A stretch of DNA of 64,000 bases from Cryoendolithus antarcticus (GCA_002077065.1 NAJO01000009.1:558001-622000); one strand, 5' to 3'. Positions 1 through 11,751 are shown, counted from the stretch's first letter. Program-made: numbers and translations. Notes: generated by a model not told the origin, from the sequence alone.

Positions 1-1784
1 GCTGTGATTACAGGCTGAAGGTTCGACTCGGCGATCTCCATTTTCCTCTTGTAGCTTCATAATCGTCAGCAAAGTTCTTGAGTCGTGCCTGCTGGAAATA
101 ACGTACCCGCAAAAGCCGCACACATCTAGCCAGATCATCGATGCCTGGAGGTATTGTAGATCCCGGACGCTGCTGTTGTCTTCCTCACTAGCAGATGCCA
201 AAGCCACACGGGCTATCTCAAGCAGCACGAGTCCAGTACGAGATATTGAAGGAACCCCAAAACATACGCAGCCAGCTGCAATCAGCGCCACTAATAGCTC
301 CGTTCGAGTGTTGTCGGACGAAAACGTGTAGGGATGAATCCAGGCGTCGCTCTCCAGCCGTTTGGTGATGCCTACTTTGAGAAGCAGCTCGAGGCAGTCG
401 TTCGACGGGAAAGTAGGTACAGAGATCTGTGAGTTTGCAGTCTTGATAACGAGCTGGAATATTCGATCTCGAGATTGAGATGACAGATCGTCGGGAATTG
501 CGACCGAAGGGGCATGGGGTGTATGAGGAGAAGCTGCAAGATTCATGCTCCGTTCGTCTACCTGGATACGATTATGCTCGGAAAACGCATTGGAACCGCT
601 TCCAGGCATCCACAGCCTTGTACAACAAGTTAGCAGCCTTTCGTAATCTTGCAACCACACCATTGTCAAGCGTAGGTATAGAGTTGACTTGCCAGGGAGA
701 GTCTTCTAGGAAGATACTGTGGCGCTGTCTGGCTGACTCATTTGGTTTCATGGTTCGTTGGTGCTCCTTCCCAATGACATCGACTTCATGAGTATGCATT
801 GGTACTGCTGCTGGTAACGGGTCCATTGCCTTGTCAATCGCCAAGGAGAAATCGATATCGAAAATTGAGGAACTTCCAATCCAGTCTTCCTGCTCAGGTA
901 TCATGGCAGAAAGCTCTGGAGGGACCATAACATCATCGCCGCCAACCCATGTCTGATTCGGCACCATGATCGACTCGAAGAAGGCCGGAAATGCCGAATT
1001 GAATGCAGCATCCCAATCATCTGGACTAGCCAGAGGGATAGTACTCGCCGCCATGATCGTCGAGTCGGTCGGAGCTTGAGAAGCGAATCCCATATCTGCG
1101 AAACCATGCATCGACCCATTGTCCTGGTTGTTGCTCGGACCATCTGCTCGCGAGGTCGTCGCCGAGGCAGAAGACGGTGACTGATCTGTTGGGCTGGCTG
1201 CGAGTCCAACGCGACTGAGCGACTCGCTTGAGCATGCGACTCCGCGCTTTCGACATCGCTTGCAAGGCCGTTCGTCGTCTGCCGTAAGTCTTAGAGATGC
1301 GACACGCGTCCATGCTACCAGTGCTATGCTCACCACACTTCAGCTTCGACTTCACACAGGCATCGCAGGCCTTTACAGCCCTTTCTATCGACCTCTCGAG
1401 TCCTTTGTTGCCTTGACTGCGATTCTTCTCGTGGGTCGCTTGATGTCGCAGTAACAGATCCCTGCGAGTCATCGATCAGCTTTGAACAACGATCTGAAGG
1501 GGGGATCGGTCCATCTCTAGGTACGTACCGTCGATTGAATCCCCTAGGACACTCCGAGCATCGAAACGTTCTTGCATTACGATCTGTGCGTTGTAAGCTC
1601 AAGCATAACACGTGGTCAACATTAAAGACACCTCAGACAACCCGGCCATCTTTGGATCGTACTCACGTGAATCTAGATGCCTGTCAAGATGGTCACGACG
1701 CTCGTAGCTGCGCGCGCACACTTGGCAAGCGTGTGCGTGCTTGGTGTCCTCATTTCCCGGCGGCGTAGTGCTCACGGTGGCCAT
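1..1784 (-). CDS. Transcription factor with two C2H2 fingers and a Zn2Cys6 cluster, cut by window edge
   Basis: Probable nuclear DNA-binding regulator. The ATG at 1784 opens a first exon; introns at 1584-1666, 1462-1528 and 1279-1333 then join cleanly. The spliced N-terminus gives finger 1 (CQVC, then 12 residues, then HLDSH; the last His codon is split by the first intron), finger 2 (CSEC, 12 residues, HQATH) and a binuclear zinc cluster (ACDAC...KLKC | DDERPCKRCRKRGVAC). From about 560 down to the edge, another frame is open and reads like the middle of a Fungal_trans domain (for example LLVALIAAGC and LVLLEIARVALASA). The shift between frames near 530-720 needs a further intron; several donor/acceptor pairs fit (donor at 717 with acceptor near 534, or donor at 688 with acceptor near 562), so that junction is unresolved. 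The C-terminus lies outside the window. Combined C2H2 plus Zn2Cys6 regulators are a known fungal class. An alternative upstream ATG at 1841 is less likely. Confidence 0.85.
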
Positions 1785-2726
1785 CTCCGCACCTGATGCA
1801 GAATCAAGCCAACGTACGGCATACGGTCTGAGTGGGAACAAGCGAAGCGTGCGGTCTCAGATATATTGCTGACCCGAAGAAGCGTGTCAAGTGGACAGTG
1901 AGACGCGGAGAAGGTGGACCATCTCCAGTCTGGTGCCCCCGCATGGTGCCACGCGATGGGAGCTGCATCTCATCGACGTGTTCACCCGAAGTCTCGCCAG
2001 TGATCCGGAGGACACAGCTACGGTAAGTGACACGGCACTCTGTTGCGGTCTTGTCCAACGCGACCATTTGGCCTGATCTCTCCATAGCGACGGTTGTTGT
2101 GACAGTGTCCTTCTTCAAATACGTCCAGTCCCAGAAGACCCAGAATAAGGTTACGCAAGACTAACACTCAAGCCCGTGTGCTTCGTCCCCGAGATGATGG
2201 TCTGGGGACTGGGCCGAGTATTGCTGCACGTTCAACATGTAGCTGGCACTCGCTCTGTGGATACAAGAACTGATGTAACCCGGGAGGCTCGTCGACTACA
2301 AGGAGAAATGCGCTGCCTCTATGCTGACCATCAATTGCGAGTCTACCTTGGACCTTCGTCATTAGCCCGCTGAATCCTACGATGTCATACAAGCAATATA
2401 CCATGTCATGGGAAGTCACCAGGTGAAAAAGCTGTAGACGGAGCAGTGCTGGTGTCTTCTGAAGAGGCAGACATCGATTGTAGACATTGTGCATTCGTGA
2501 TCTCAAGTCCATTTCTTTGTCTTCGGTCTTGTACATGGGGGTGCTCGCTCGGCCGTGATTGCCTTGATGTGCATCTCGTGGTCAGGATTACAGTAACACG
2601 GAGAGGCACTCGAGGTCTCGGAGCATCAAGGTATGAAGTATGTGGTCTCGTTATGTACATATATACGGTCGACTCCGCAGCGCATGGTGGTCTAGATCGT
2701 CGGCCTGCCTCCACATGCAGTCGCGC
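1785..2726. other. Intergenic, no gene seen
   Basis: Lies upstream of the transcription factor and downstream of the MFS gene. Short open frames on both strands lack family resemblance and consistent codon bias. No repeat or RNA gene recognised. Confidence 0.5.
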
Positions 2727-4729
2727 TCAGTGTGTCAATGATGGCTTGCCTGTCCGCTCCTTGACTGCCCATTTTCCAGTGAACTGCCGAATGCGCTTGC
2801 CAAAGAAGTAGATTGGGATGCCGATCAACCCTAGACCCGCGGTAATCCCAGCGTACGCACCAAAAGCACCATCGTATCCTGCGGTCTCGATGAACTTGGC
2901 TACACCATAGCTGGAGCCGAACGAGACGAAACCACGCATCGAACAAATGACGACCAAAGCTGGGCCAGCGCGGGCTGGGTATGAGTCAAGTAGGAAGGTT
3001 ATGCCGACGATGTTGCTGCCAATGAAACACAGATAGTAGGCTCCATAGGCGAACACAATGGCGAACCAGTGAAGTTTGCCAGGGAACTGGGCTGCTTGGC
3101 CGTAGAGAACCGCAGCAATAACACCAAAGGCGAGTGGGATGCCAAGAGGGAGCAGTCGAGCTTCGGGTTCGTGTACACCATCCTGAACTTGCGTTAGTAG
3201 CGTCAAGCGGCGTGCATCGTTCCATATCGCGACCCATTAGAAGAGCAACGGTACACCATTACGGGAAACTCACATTCTTCCTCGCCTGACGCTTGATTAT
3301 CCAATCGGAGCCCTTTCCTAGTAGGGGTAGGGCGACCAAGGCCGTGAAGATCTGCGCGACGTTTATATATGAGACTTTGTCATTGCTGAAGTTGTATCTA
3401 CAATACGAGTCAGTCTCTTGCACCCAACAGCAATGGCTGTAAATTACTTACGGAGGCGCGGACAAGATGGTCCCATAAGTGGTGGCGAGCGCTGGATGTG
3501 CGTCAGTGACTGTGGTCCTGAGGTGGACGTCATGCATGTTATGCACTCACCAATATTCACGCCGAGCGTGAACCCATTAAGACAGAAGATCCAGAAGACG
3601 TTGGGGAACAGCATGATCTGGAAGGTGTTCTTGAGCGCATAAAACCCCTCGCTCCAGTCAGGTTTGTTGACGAAGAGGCGCATGTCGCTTCGCAAGGTCC
3701 GAGGTTGATATCTCACGGTGTCTAGCGCAGGTCGCTCAGACATCCTCATGGGCTTCGGCTCGAATTTCTCGTCAATGTGGCCAGCGATAAGCTCCGCAGA
3801 TTGTCCGTATGCCGAGAGGTCGCGGACGTACTTTTTCTCCGGCACAAAGAAGATGGACACGATCAAGACGGCGGCTGATAGTCCGACGCCGATGAGATAC
3901 CATGCCGTAGTACCCACAGCACCAGCGATAGGTGACGCGAAGATGTTGAGGATTGCCGAGACAATAGTCTGCATGGCGACCTGCCACATCAGGCATTGGC
4001 TGCGCTCGTGGATGAAGTGAACTTCCTGGATCCTTCCGCGAATGTTAGTCGCAAGTCTCAAGACGAGCGCGTCTCAGTAGGATCGAGCAACTTACATCAT
4101 GGGCACAAGGGCTTCTGAGTTACCGGCACCAATACCGATCAGCATGCGCAGCCATAGATGGTGGTTGTAGTCTTTGGCATAGGCACATAGACATCCACCG
4201 AGGATGAGGATCATGCAGCTGCCAAGGTATACAGGTCGTCGACCGATGGCGAGTGCTAACGGCATAGAGATGAGGTTGCCAACACCCATGAACATGGACG
4301 GGTATGTCATCAGAGCGGTTATGTCGGCGTAAGTCGCTCCCTTCTCAACGTAGCCAGGAATGTAGAAGCCGAGAAGTCCACCGAAGCCAGAGACCATGCT
4401 CAATCCAGCGCTCGAGACTGCAGCGTGTTAATAGCGTCCACTGTAGGAATGGGTGCATCCTCACAGATGGACAAGAGCACTACAAATAGGATCTTCCTCC
4501 ATTTCGGCATGTTGAGAGGATCTGAGTATGAAGTCAGCGTCGTGCCACTATGATGTTCACCATTGCAGTGATCCTCACCCCTTGGGTCTGCGCTGGGCTG
4601 TGGAACCAACATCAACTCTTCGGTGTCGTTGATGGTGACAGTGCCCATTGTCGCCGTTTGCTTGAGGCCGTTGATCTCATCCTCGGCGAGCTCATGGCGC
4701 TCGACCATGGCGATGTGCTTCTCGTCCAT
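2727..4729 (-). CDS. MFS transporter, HOL1/DHA1-like, 543 aa
   Basis: Twelve-segment plasma-membrane carrier of the major facilitator superfamily. Seven exons close in frame (1632 nt): 4729-4579, 4521-4465, 4417-4096, 4032-3551, 3491-3452, 3397-3274 and 3182-2727. Splicing restores the DPLNMPKW stretch that precedes TM1 in fungal DHA1/HOL1-like carriers. Other landmarks are the loop 2-3 motif ALAIGRRPVYLGS, the IQEVHFIHERSQ segment after TM4-5 typical of HOL1-like members, and a long central cytoplasmic loop (VPEKKYVRDL... to FVNKPDWSEGFY). The C-terminus is short and basic. Substrate is unknown; family members move cations, polyamines or small organics. It sits next to the transcription factor on the same strand, which may or may not control it. 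Intron density (6) is higher than in most neighbours. Confidence 0.9.
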
Positions 4730-5246
4730 GTTGCTGTTTGTTCGAACTTAGAGAAGACGAAGAAGTCTTGCAGTCACAGAGCAGTGCCCAGGTTGAGAAA
4801 GGTAGACTGGCAGCAATGCAGTGGGATATCAAGAGCATTGAAGGATCGACGGGATTTGACCCATGTTATACATATCTGGCTCCGAGAGGAGGGATGATGG
4901 CCCTCGCAAGCCTGCCCACAAGTGCCAGTATACCCAGATCTGAGCACGTCGCAAGGGAGAGTTCGGCATACACCGAGTCAGACCTGGAGACCCCATTCAG
5001 GCCTCGTGGCTAGTGTGCCCGGACCAAGAATCGATTATGGAGGGTGTGGGGATTGGCTAGGGTCCATCGCGCGAGCATAAGCATGGCCTAGATGTCGGCG
5101 AAGGTTGACAATCTGAGGGTGGCGTCAAATCTGAGGGAAGAGTGGAGTGGATCGAGAGGTTGAGAACGGCTTTTGTGGGCAATGCGGGGAACGAAATCCG
5201 GGGACTTTTCTGAAGATGGTCATGTGATGTCCACGCCAGCATGGCC
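4730..5246. other. Intergenic between MFS gene and inverted-repeat element
   Basis: Presumed promoter region of the MFS gene on the minus strand. No convincing gene or motif seen. Confidence 0.4.
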
Positions 5247-5356
5247 TGCATGACTGTTGATCATTGTAACTAGCTAGGACATCCGTGTGAAAGCGTAGAC
5301 TGATCTGGCAGTTCACCGAAGTTGACTGCACTCAATCGTAGCCCACCCACCTCGCC
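5247..5356 (+). repeat. Left terminal inverted repeat
   Basis: 110 bp, reading inwards from tgcatgactgttgatca to cccacccacctcgcc. Five substitutions relative to the reverse complement of the right arm. Confidence 0.85.
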
Positions 5357-5970
5357 AGCGTCTGGAGCTCCTCTTGATATGATCTGAGTACCCACCGTTC
5401 AACAACTTCGTTCAATGGCCCGCAAGGCTCACTATCAACACGAGGCTGCACTTGATCTCGTCCTTCTGGTATTCCTTCCGCTCACTGATCGACAGACTCG
5501 AAAGCAACGCCGAGGCCTGCCCACTGTAGGGCGGCCCCGTCAACAGTCATGAAGCGGCGATGAAACATCGAGCCTGTAGCAAAGGAGCGATGAGCTCGTC
5601 CAGATCATGCACTTCCCTTGAAACTGTACATTGTTGACTACAACCGCTCTAGCTCAAGTGCGCCAGTGGAGGGCTACCCTACAACGTCCGTGAGCAACGT
5701 GACATAGGAGCAGAGACACTTACAACTGCGCGCTCTCCTAGCGATGTCGATGGGGAGATTCATTGTCCCAGGTGCCGTCGCGGTAGCATAGGAGCATTCA
5801 TACCCTCAAGGAAGCGGAGATAGGGCATTGTACCTTGCTCACAGCAGCTTGTGTTAAGCCGACTCCATAGGTCTGCGTTGTGGGCGGAGAAGCAGAAGTA
5901 TATCACAAGACATTCGAGAAGCCACCGGCTACGCTTTGGGATGGTACGCTGAGTGACGACGGGGCGACGA

Positions 5971-6080
5971 GGCGAGGTGGGTGGGCTACGATTCAGTGCA
6001 GTCAACTTCGGTGAACTGCCACATCAGTCTACGCTTTCACACGGATGTCCTAGATAGTGACACTGATCAACAGTCATGCA
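5971..6080 (-). repeat. Right terminal inverted repeat
   Basis: Reverse-complement partner of the left arm, same length, 105 of 110 positions identical, no insertion or deletion. Confidence 0.85.
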
Positions 6081-6332
6081 GCGACTGCCCGAGTGACTTG
6101 TGCCGAGAAATGGCAGAGCTTTCGGACGGTGCGCTCGTAGTACTGTACGGATCTCAGTCCAATCCGACGTCTCACGATGAAGGTGGTGCCGACGATGCCA
6201 CGAGATAAGTCAGGCTTCTCCCCAAGGGTTGCAGGTCGTCTACGCTCGAGCCATAGTGACCACAAGCGCTCCAGCAGGAGCTTCCGCAGCCAGTGAGAGA
6301 ATCTCATTAGACCTTGATACCATCTATAGAGT

Positions 6333-8275
6333 CTACTGAGGGATAAAAGGCAGTATAATACTGCTGGGATGCTCCGGGCCAATGTGTATCTTGTGCATTC
6401 CCTTGTTCTTCTCATGCTCCGGCCTTGGCTTCGAGAATGCATCGTACTCCGTGAACGCTGGCAGTTGGCCGCCAATCTGTACGCTGATGGACTCGCCAGC
6501 ATCGAAGTCGTATCCAATAGACCAGATGCCGATCTCGAGCTTGACAATCGTGCCAGGTGGGATCTTCTCCTCCTTGTCGTGCGGGTGGAATGGGAATTGA
6601 GGGTGTAGACTCCGCTCCGGATCGTAAGCTCTGTGAGAGGCGCGCAGAATGCCCATTGAGCCCTTGTGGAGATTGAGCACTGCCTGTTCCTTCAGGGGAA
6701 TCTCCTCGATTGTGTCGTATGGCATTGCCTTGAAGGGGAAGTTGAGATGCATCAGAAGATTTCCCTTGGCGTCGCGTTTGCGGAGGGTGACGAAGATGAT
6801 GAGGTCATCTCGCTCCTCGCAGGAGACATAGAGCACCGCCTTTGGCAGACCGATGAGTCGCGTCTTGTCTTTGAATGTGTACGTGAAGTCGGCGAAGTCG
6901 TCTTTGTTTGTACTATCGTACGTGGCCACGGACGTCTCTTTTGCGGGTTCTGAGTTGAGAGTCCCGTTGTGCAAGAACATTTCGCGATACTCGGTACCCG
7001 GGACTGGGTAGTCCTCGAGCTCGATGTTGTCGATGGCTTCGCGGTTCCCGAATTGCAGCGCAGACCACCTGACTTTGGGTGTGTCCTGTTCCCAGCCATT
7101 GTCCTGGCCTCTCAAGTAGAAATCGAAGTATCGATGAAGCTCGACATCACTTTCTGGGTGACAGTACAGCTCAAACCATTCCTGTGCGCTAGACCAACGG
7201 ATCCATTTCTTGTCGTGTGGTATCGTCATCCATCCGCGCACCGAGCCCATTGTGTGCATGCTCGAGAAATCGCTGCCAGAGATATAGACTGGACATTTGA
7301 CCTGAACAAAGGTCAGCAAACTAGACCAGATGAGCAGCCCTACTCTCAGGAAATCGCACCTTGGACATGTCCGCGCGCTTGTCTGCCCAGAATGGGTTGC
7401 TCAATGGATACTTCTCGTACATTGCGGCCATGTCCTCGACGCCGTTATTACCCTTGATGATCAGCGTCGAGATGAGGTCGAAGTTGCTCATGTGGAACCA
7501 TCCACCACGATTGAATTGTTCGCGGTAGATGTCTCCAGACCCCTCCCAAGGAGCGATGGCAGCGAGGTGGGGTGGGTTGAGCTCTGCAGCGCGCCATTGT
7601 ATGATCGCAAGCGCGGAATTGCCTGCCATGCCAATCTTGCCGCTGCACCAGTCCATTGCCGCAATGGCCTCTATGACATCGTAGCAGTCCTCGCCATCCT
7701 GAGAGCCCATAACGTGTACGCTGCCCTCGCTATTGCCAGCTCCTCGGGCGTCGACATTAATGATGGCGTATCCACGAGGGCACCACTGGTGGAGCAGTCA
7801 GCCACGAGGTATGCCGGCTGGCAAAGATGAGCTTTAACTTGCCTCACATGGATCAAGCCCCTCAAATTGTTCGTAGCCACTCAGTGCCTCGCGTGGGACG
7901 CAACAGTTCCAGACGGTCACAGGTAGCATAGTCAAGGAAGCATATTTCTTACCGTAAGGCGAAAAGCTTTGAGCGTATTGTAAGCAACGTCCTCGTCTCG
8001 CACGCCTTCACCTGAACTCACCTAATGATCGCTGGCAGCTTCTCATCGCCCGCGTCGGCAGGTCTGTAGATATCGGCGTACATCTTGATGCCGTCCCTTG
8101 CCTTGATCTCGACGTCATGGTCGACTCGAATGTCGCTTTTCAGTGGCTTCGCATTGTTGTTGTTGGAGCCTTTCTTCAGGACTTCCGTCCGGCCGGGCGT
8201 GAAGCCTTGGTAGTTGTTGTTGCCGATCTCTGGCTTGCCAATTGGCTTGAAGATGATGGGGGTAGACTGCGGCAT
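6333..8275 (-). CDS. CocE/NonD-type alpha/beta hydrolase (X-Pro dipeptidyl-peptidase family), 590 aa
   Basis: Serine hydrolase of the S15/CocE group, acting on peptides or small esters; the substrate is not predictable. Exons 8275-8022, 7966-7843, 7785-7360 and 7301-6333 sum to 1773 nt without a frame break. The second intron begins GC (GAG|GCAAGT), a GC-AG intron; it restores the family block DPCE|WCPRGYAIINVDARGAGNS. The nucleophile is the Ser of KIGMAGNSALA; the acidic residue is probably the Asp in VYISGSDFSSMHTMGS; a candidate His lies in ELYCHPESD. The C-terminal half (from about TPKVRW) is the jelly-roll domain of this family. No signal peptide is evident, so it is probably intracellular. 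Start ATG 8275 was chosen because the frame further upstream has no ATG. Confidence 0.9.
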
Positions 8276-9202
8276 GGTGGTGGAGAAGCCGGCGGCCTCT
8301 GCTGTAATTTGGCGGCGCGTTCCAACAAACTCGGGACTGCTTGGTGATTGAGAGACCAACAAACACGAATAGAGAAAGAGAGAGGATTGAGGGATACGAA
8401 AGACTGCTCTGAGTTCTTGGAGCGCTACTTGACCGTCCGCGTGAGGACATGCTGTACCTTAATGTCCTCTCGGAGTATGTTGTGGATAATGTGGAGGGTC
8501 ACAGCTCTGGCTCCGGGCGGAGCTCTGGGAGTGTACTTTGCAACTGTTGTCATTTTTGCTGCAGGCGCTTCGATGACAAGATGTGCGCAAGCAGCACAGC
8601 GAACAGAAGACGTGCGCTGTAGATTGGTGATAGCAAACATCATGTACATGTAGTGATGGCATTCATGAAAGCGGGCACAATCGCTGACAGTGTGACCTCA
8701 TCTCGATACACATCAAAATTTTGACGCGACGCGACTTGCCAAGCCTTCGGCGAACATTGTGCCGTAGAAATGTCAACACCTTGATCTAACCCGAGCCGAT
8801 ATCACGAGCCTCGCATGCGGCACACCCGAATCAACTAGACCCGGGAGAGCCGAAGAGTCCGATGCACTGCTGCCCACTCTCCGACAGATCAGACCAGTGC
8901 CGACATCCAGCCGCCAAAGATATTCCTGTCATGTTGTGGGGTGCTGGGGACCCCACAGATGCATAGGGACGGGGATACCTGGAGTGCCCACATGTGCCGA
9001 TACAGCTCTAGACAGTCACTCGAGTTCCGTCACGGGCGGAGGTCTGGGTGGAGAGCTCTGGCGTCGATGTATAACACCGCAGTCGTCGACCAAGATTCGA
9101 GATGTAAGTACAACGACACACTTCTCATCAAGAGCATAGCTACCATCATCACATTCCCACCCGAATTTTCCTTTCCGCATCACCAGCCTTGCCGTACACC
9201 AA
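8276..9202. other. Divergent promoter region
   Basis: Separates the hydrolase (minus) from the dioxygenase (plus), so it may hold shared control sites. No convincing gene; several short frames have no family resemblance. Confidence 0.45.
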
Positions 9203-10266
9203 ATGGCACCTCACGCAGATGAGCCCAAGGCCGACTCTGGTGTCGATCTCATCCAACACGACGGAGAGAAGTTCGGCGACTGGAGAGACGAGTTCCACAA
9301 GACCGGCACAGTGTTGATCAAAGGCGTCGTGTCCGAGGAGCGTGCGAAGTACTACCAGCAGAAGCAAATCGAATGGCTCCAATCTTTCGGGCGAGGCTTC
9401 GACCCCAATGACGAGTCAACCTGGACCGCTGACCATCTCCCCGTCTCTTTCAAGGGCGGCATGTACTTTGGTTATGCATCCAACCACGAGAAGTACGTCT
9501 GGGAGTCCCGCATGGAGCCCAATGTTGTCGACGTGTTCGAAAAGCTTTGGGGAACTAAGGAGCTCATCGCCTCGTTCGATGGCCAGAACATTACTTTGCC
9601 AAGACAGAAGGATCTGACGTGGTCTCCATGGCCCCACTGCGATCAAGCACCATCGAGGAAGGGCATGCAGTGCGTGCAAGGCTTTTTGAACTGGGCACCG
9701 AACGGACCAAACGATGGGGGACTGATCGTAATGAAGGGCTCATCAAAGCTGTTCGATCAGTTCTTCGCCGAGACGCGAGAGCAAGACGATCACGAGGACA
9801 AGCCACCAGAGGAGATGAAGTTTGGCGACCTCTTCATCTTCAAGGAGACCGACGTCAAGTGGTTTGAGGATCATGGCTGCGAGATGGTGAAGATGAACAT
9901 GGACCCCGGTGACTTGGTCCTTTGGGATTCGCGGACGATGCACTACGCTTGCTTCCCCCAGGGTAACCAGATTCGCCACGTGCAGTATGTCTGCTATACT
10001 CCACGCAAGTTCGCGAAAGACGAGGACATGGCCTTCAAGGCAGAGCTGTTCCGAGACTGGCAGGGCACTACGTCAGTTTCGTCCCCTCAATTACAACCAT
10101 TCGCATCTGCTAACGCAATTACAGACATTGGCCGCACTGCAACATTCGCAAGTCGGGTGTGCCCATGAGGAACGGCGTAGAGGATCCGTCGAACAGGTTC
10201 GAGCCGCTCGAGAAACCAGACATCACCCCAGCGCTGCTTCGATACGCGGGTGTGGAGTCGTATTAG
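9203..10266 (+). CDS. Phytanoyl-CoA dioxygenase-like Fe(II)/2-oxoglutarate enzyme, 336 aa
   Basis: Non-haem iron oxygenase of the PhyH family; such enzymes hydroxylate fatty acyl chains or small metabolites, and the substrate here is unknown. One 53-nt intron (10072-10124, branch CTAAC) joins ...DWQGT to THWPHCNIRKSG and the stop at 10264-10266; both exons fit exactly. Expected iron ligands are visible: H145 and D147 in WPHCDQAP, and H247 in SRTMHYACF, followed by R258, a candidate for the 2-oxoglutarate carboxylate. There is no signal peptide or membrane segment. It is divergent from the CocE-like hydrolase, which leaves room for co-regulation. Confidence 0.9.
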
Positions 10267-10610
10267 TTTGTAGCATACTTTCCGTTGTAGCGTTTCGCAT
10301 CAGACGTCCTGGTTCATTACGTACCTCACTCTACCTTGCGACCTGAAGACATGACAATTAACAGCATTGCGTGTGAAAGATCCTCACTGCATAGCCCATC
10401 ATTCATGTGCATTTGCTCACGCTCAGTTAACAGCATCTCTCATGATGGTTCTTCCGGGAATAGACCACCCCATTACAACGCCCCTCGTCACAGGCCTTCC
10501 TATGCTATCTCATCACCAAACTTCTGTCCATCACCGCTCCATCCGTGAAAGGTCCTTGTATGACAGCCATTCACTCCATAGCAGGCTATGAGCGAGTGTG
10601 CGTTGCCAGT
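10267..10610. other. Intergenic between convergent genes
   Basis: Shared 3' region of the dioxygenase and the secreted protein. No gene seen. Confidence 0.5.
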
Positions 10611-11108
10611 CTACGACGCCAGTGAAGCCGTAACGAGAACGCAGTCAGTATGCTGCGAAGTCGCCAGATAGATCAGCCCGCCGCAGTCTTGCAGGATCGA
10701 AGCAGCGTGCGCCTCGAACAGCGTGAAGTCGATCGTGCAGTCGGCGAGTAGATCTGCCACGACCGGAATGCTTTGGAAAGCCGGCTGGCTCGCATCACGG
10801 AGGAAGATGAAGCCACTCGTGGTGTCCGGAATGTAGGCGAGATCGTTCACCCCATTGTAGGTGTGAACAAGCTGAGGAGCGCTCGGATTGCCGTGGACGG
10901 TGGTGGTGTTGATGTAGTAGGACGAGGCGGTGGAGAGGATAATGTCGTGGGCGATGAAGGTACTGGTGGTTTGGAAGTAGCCGGAACCTTCGCGGACCTT
11001 GAAAGAGGAGGGGAAGGTCGAGGTGCAGGTCGCTCTGGCGACGGGGTTGGCCGAGACAAGGGCGGCGGCGATGGCGCCGAGGAGGGCCATGCTAGAGGAG
11101 CAGAGCAT
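10611..11108 (-). CDS. Small secreted protein, 165 aa, unknown
   Basis: I do not recognise the family. An uninterrupted frame starts with a clear signal peptide (MLCSSSMALLGAIAAALVSA, cleavage likely near A-NPVA). The mature part is about 140 residues with four cysteines (ATCTS, DCTID, DCGGL, DCVLV), enough for two disulfides, and one N-x-T site (INTTT). It is rich in Ser, Thr and hydrophobic residues, with alternating strands suggesting a beta fold. No membrane segment follows the signal. A single-exon, Cys-containing secreted protein of this size meets loose criteria for an effector-like or cell-wall protein, but nothing shows a role in any host interaction. Confidence 0.7.
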   Translation of the reverse strand: MLCSSSMALLGAIAAALVSANPVARATCTSTFPSSFKVREGSGYFQTTSTFIAHDIILSTASSYYINTTTVHGNPSAPQLVHTYNGVNDLAYIPDTTSGFIFLRDASQPAFQSIPVVADLLADCTIDFTLFEAHAASILQDCGGLIYLATSQHTDCVLVTASLAS

Positions 11109-11751
11109 CTTGCGACTTCGCTTGTGGTCTGGCTAGTGTTGTGTTTGTGTCTGTATCTCGAGGTGGGAGAGTCGACGATGGGCATAGCTGGAGCGCAAGT
11201 GTAGCGATGTGGTATATGTACCTCGTCGCTGTCCCCCACTAACCACGCACGCGGCTGTGCGGGAACAGGAACCGCATGGTGGCTGAGGAATGAACTTGTT
11301 GAGGTATCGGGAAGTTGAAAAGGGTCAGCAGTGGTCTGCCATGCTCGTATGCAGCTCATTCAGATTATCGGGAGACGATTAGGCGCGCTCCGTGCGTAGC
11401 AAATGTATGGGTTTGCGATCGAAATAGTAGAATCAACCGACTCGATCGTTATCAGCAAGGCCGAACTCGATTGCCATGCTGGGATGAAGTTCCACCAGGC
11501 CGAGCCGTAGAGCAATAACAATAAGCCAGACAGAACGCACTGTTGTATTACACAGTCAGAATGCACCTTTGGCCCGACTGCGCTCAGCTTTTCGTGAACA
11601 CAGTCAGAGGGTGGTCTCGGACCGCCTCACGTCTTAGAGGTTTCGTCACTGCTTATGCGATCAGTCAAACTGCAGACAGTGGCATTGGTCTGCGTGAGAA
11701 TGATGATAGCGTCTGCGTTCGTCGATATACTGTGGATGCTTGAAACATGCT
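11109..11751. other. Intergenic, no gene seen
   Basis: Promoter side of the secreted protein. An acatataccac stretch near 11213 on the minus strand, about 100 nt upstream of that ATG, could be TATA-like. Nothing else recognised. Confidence 0.35.

Larger units (their letters stand above)
5247..6080. mobile_element. Non-autonomous element with 110-bp terminal inverted repeats
   Basis: An 834-bp block is bounded by two inverted arms of exactly 110 bp that match at 105 positions with no gap. The core, about 616 bp, contains no recognisable transposase. The outer end motif TCAACAGTCATG recurs inside the core at 5540-5551. No clear target-site duplication is visible at either edge (left flank ...atggcc, right flank gcgact...). 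This fits a MITE-like or decayed DNA transposon; a rearranged inverted duplication is the alternative. Confidence 0.6.

Noticed and set aside
5355..5970. Transposase in the core of the inverted-repeat element
   Set aside because: The longest frames are under 85 codons and show no DDE or other transposase motifs.
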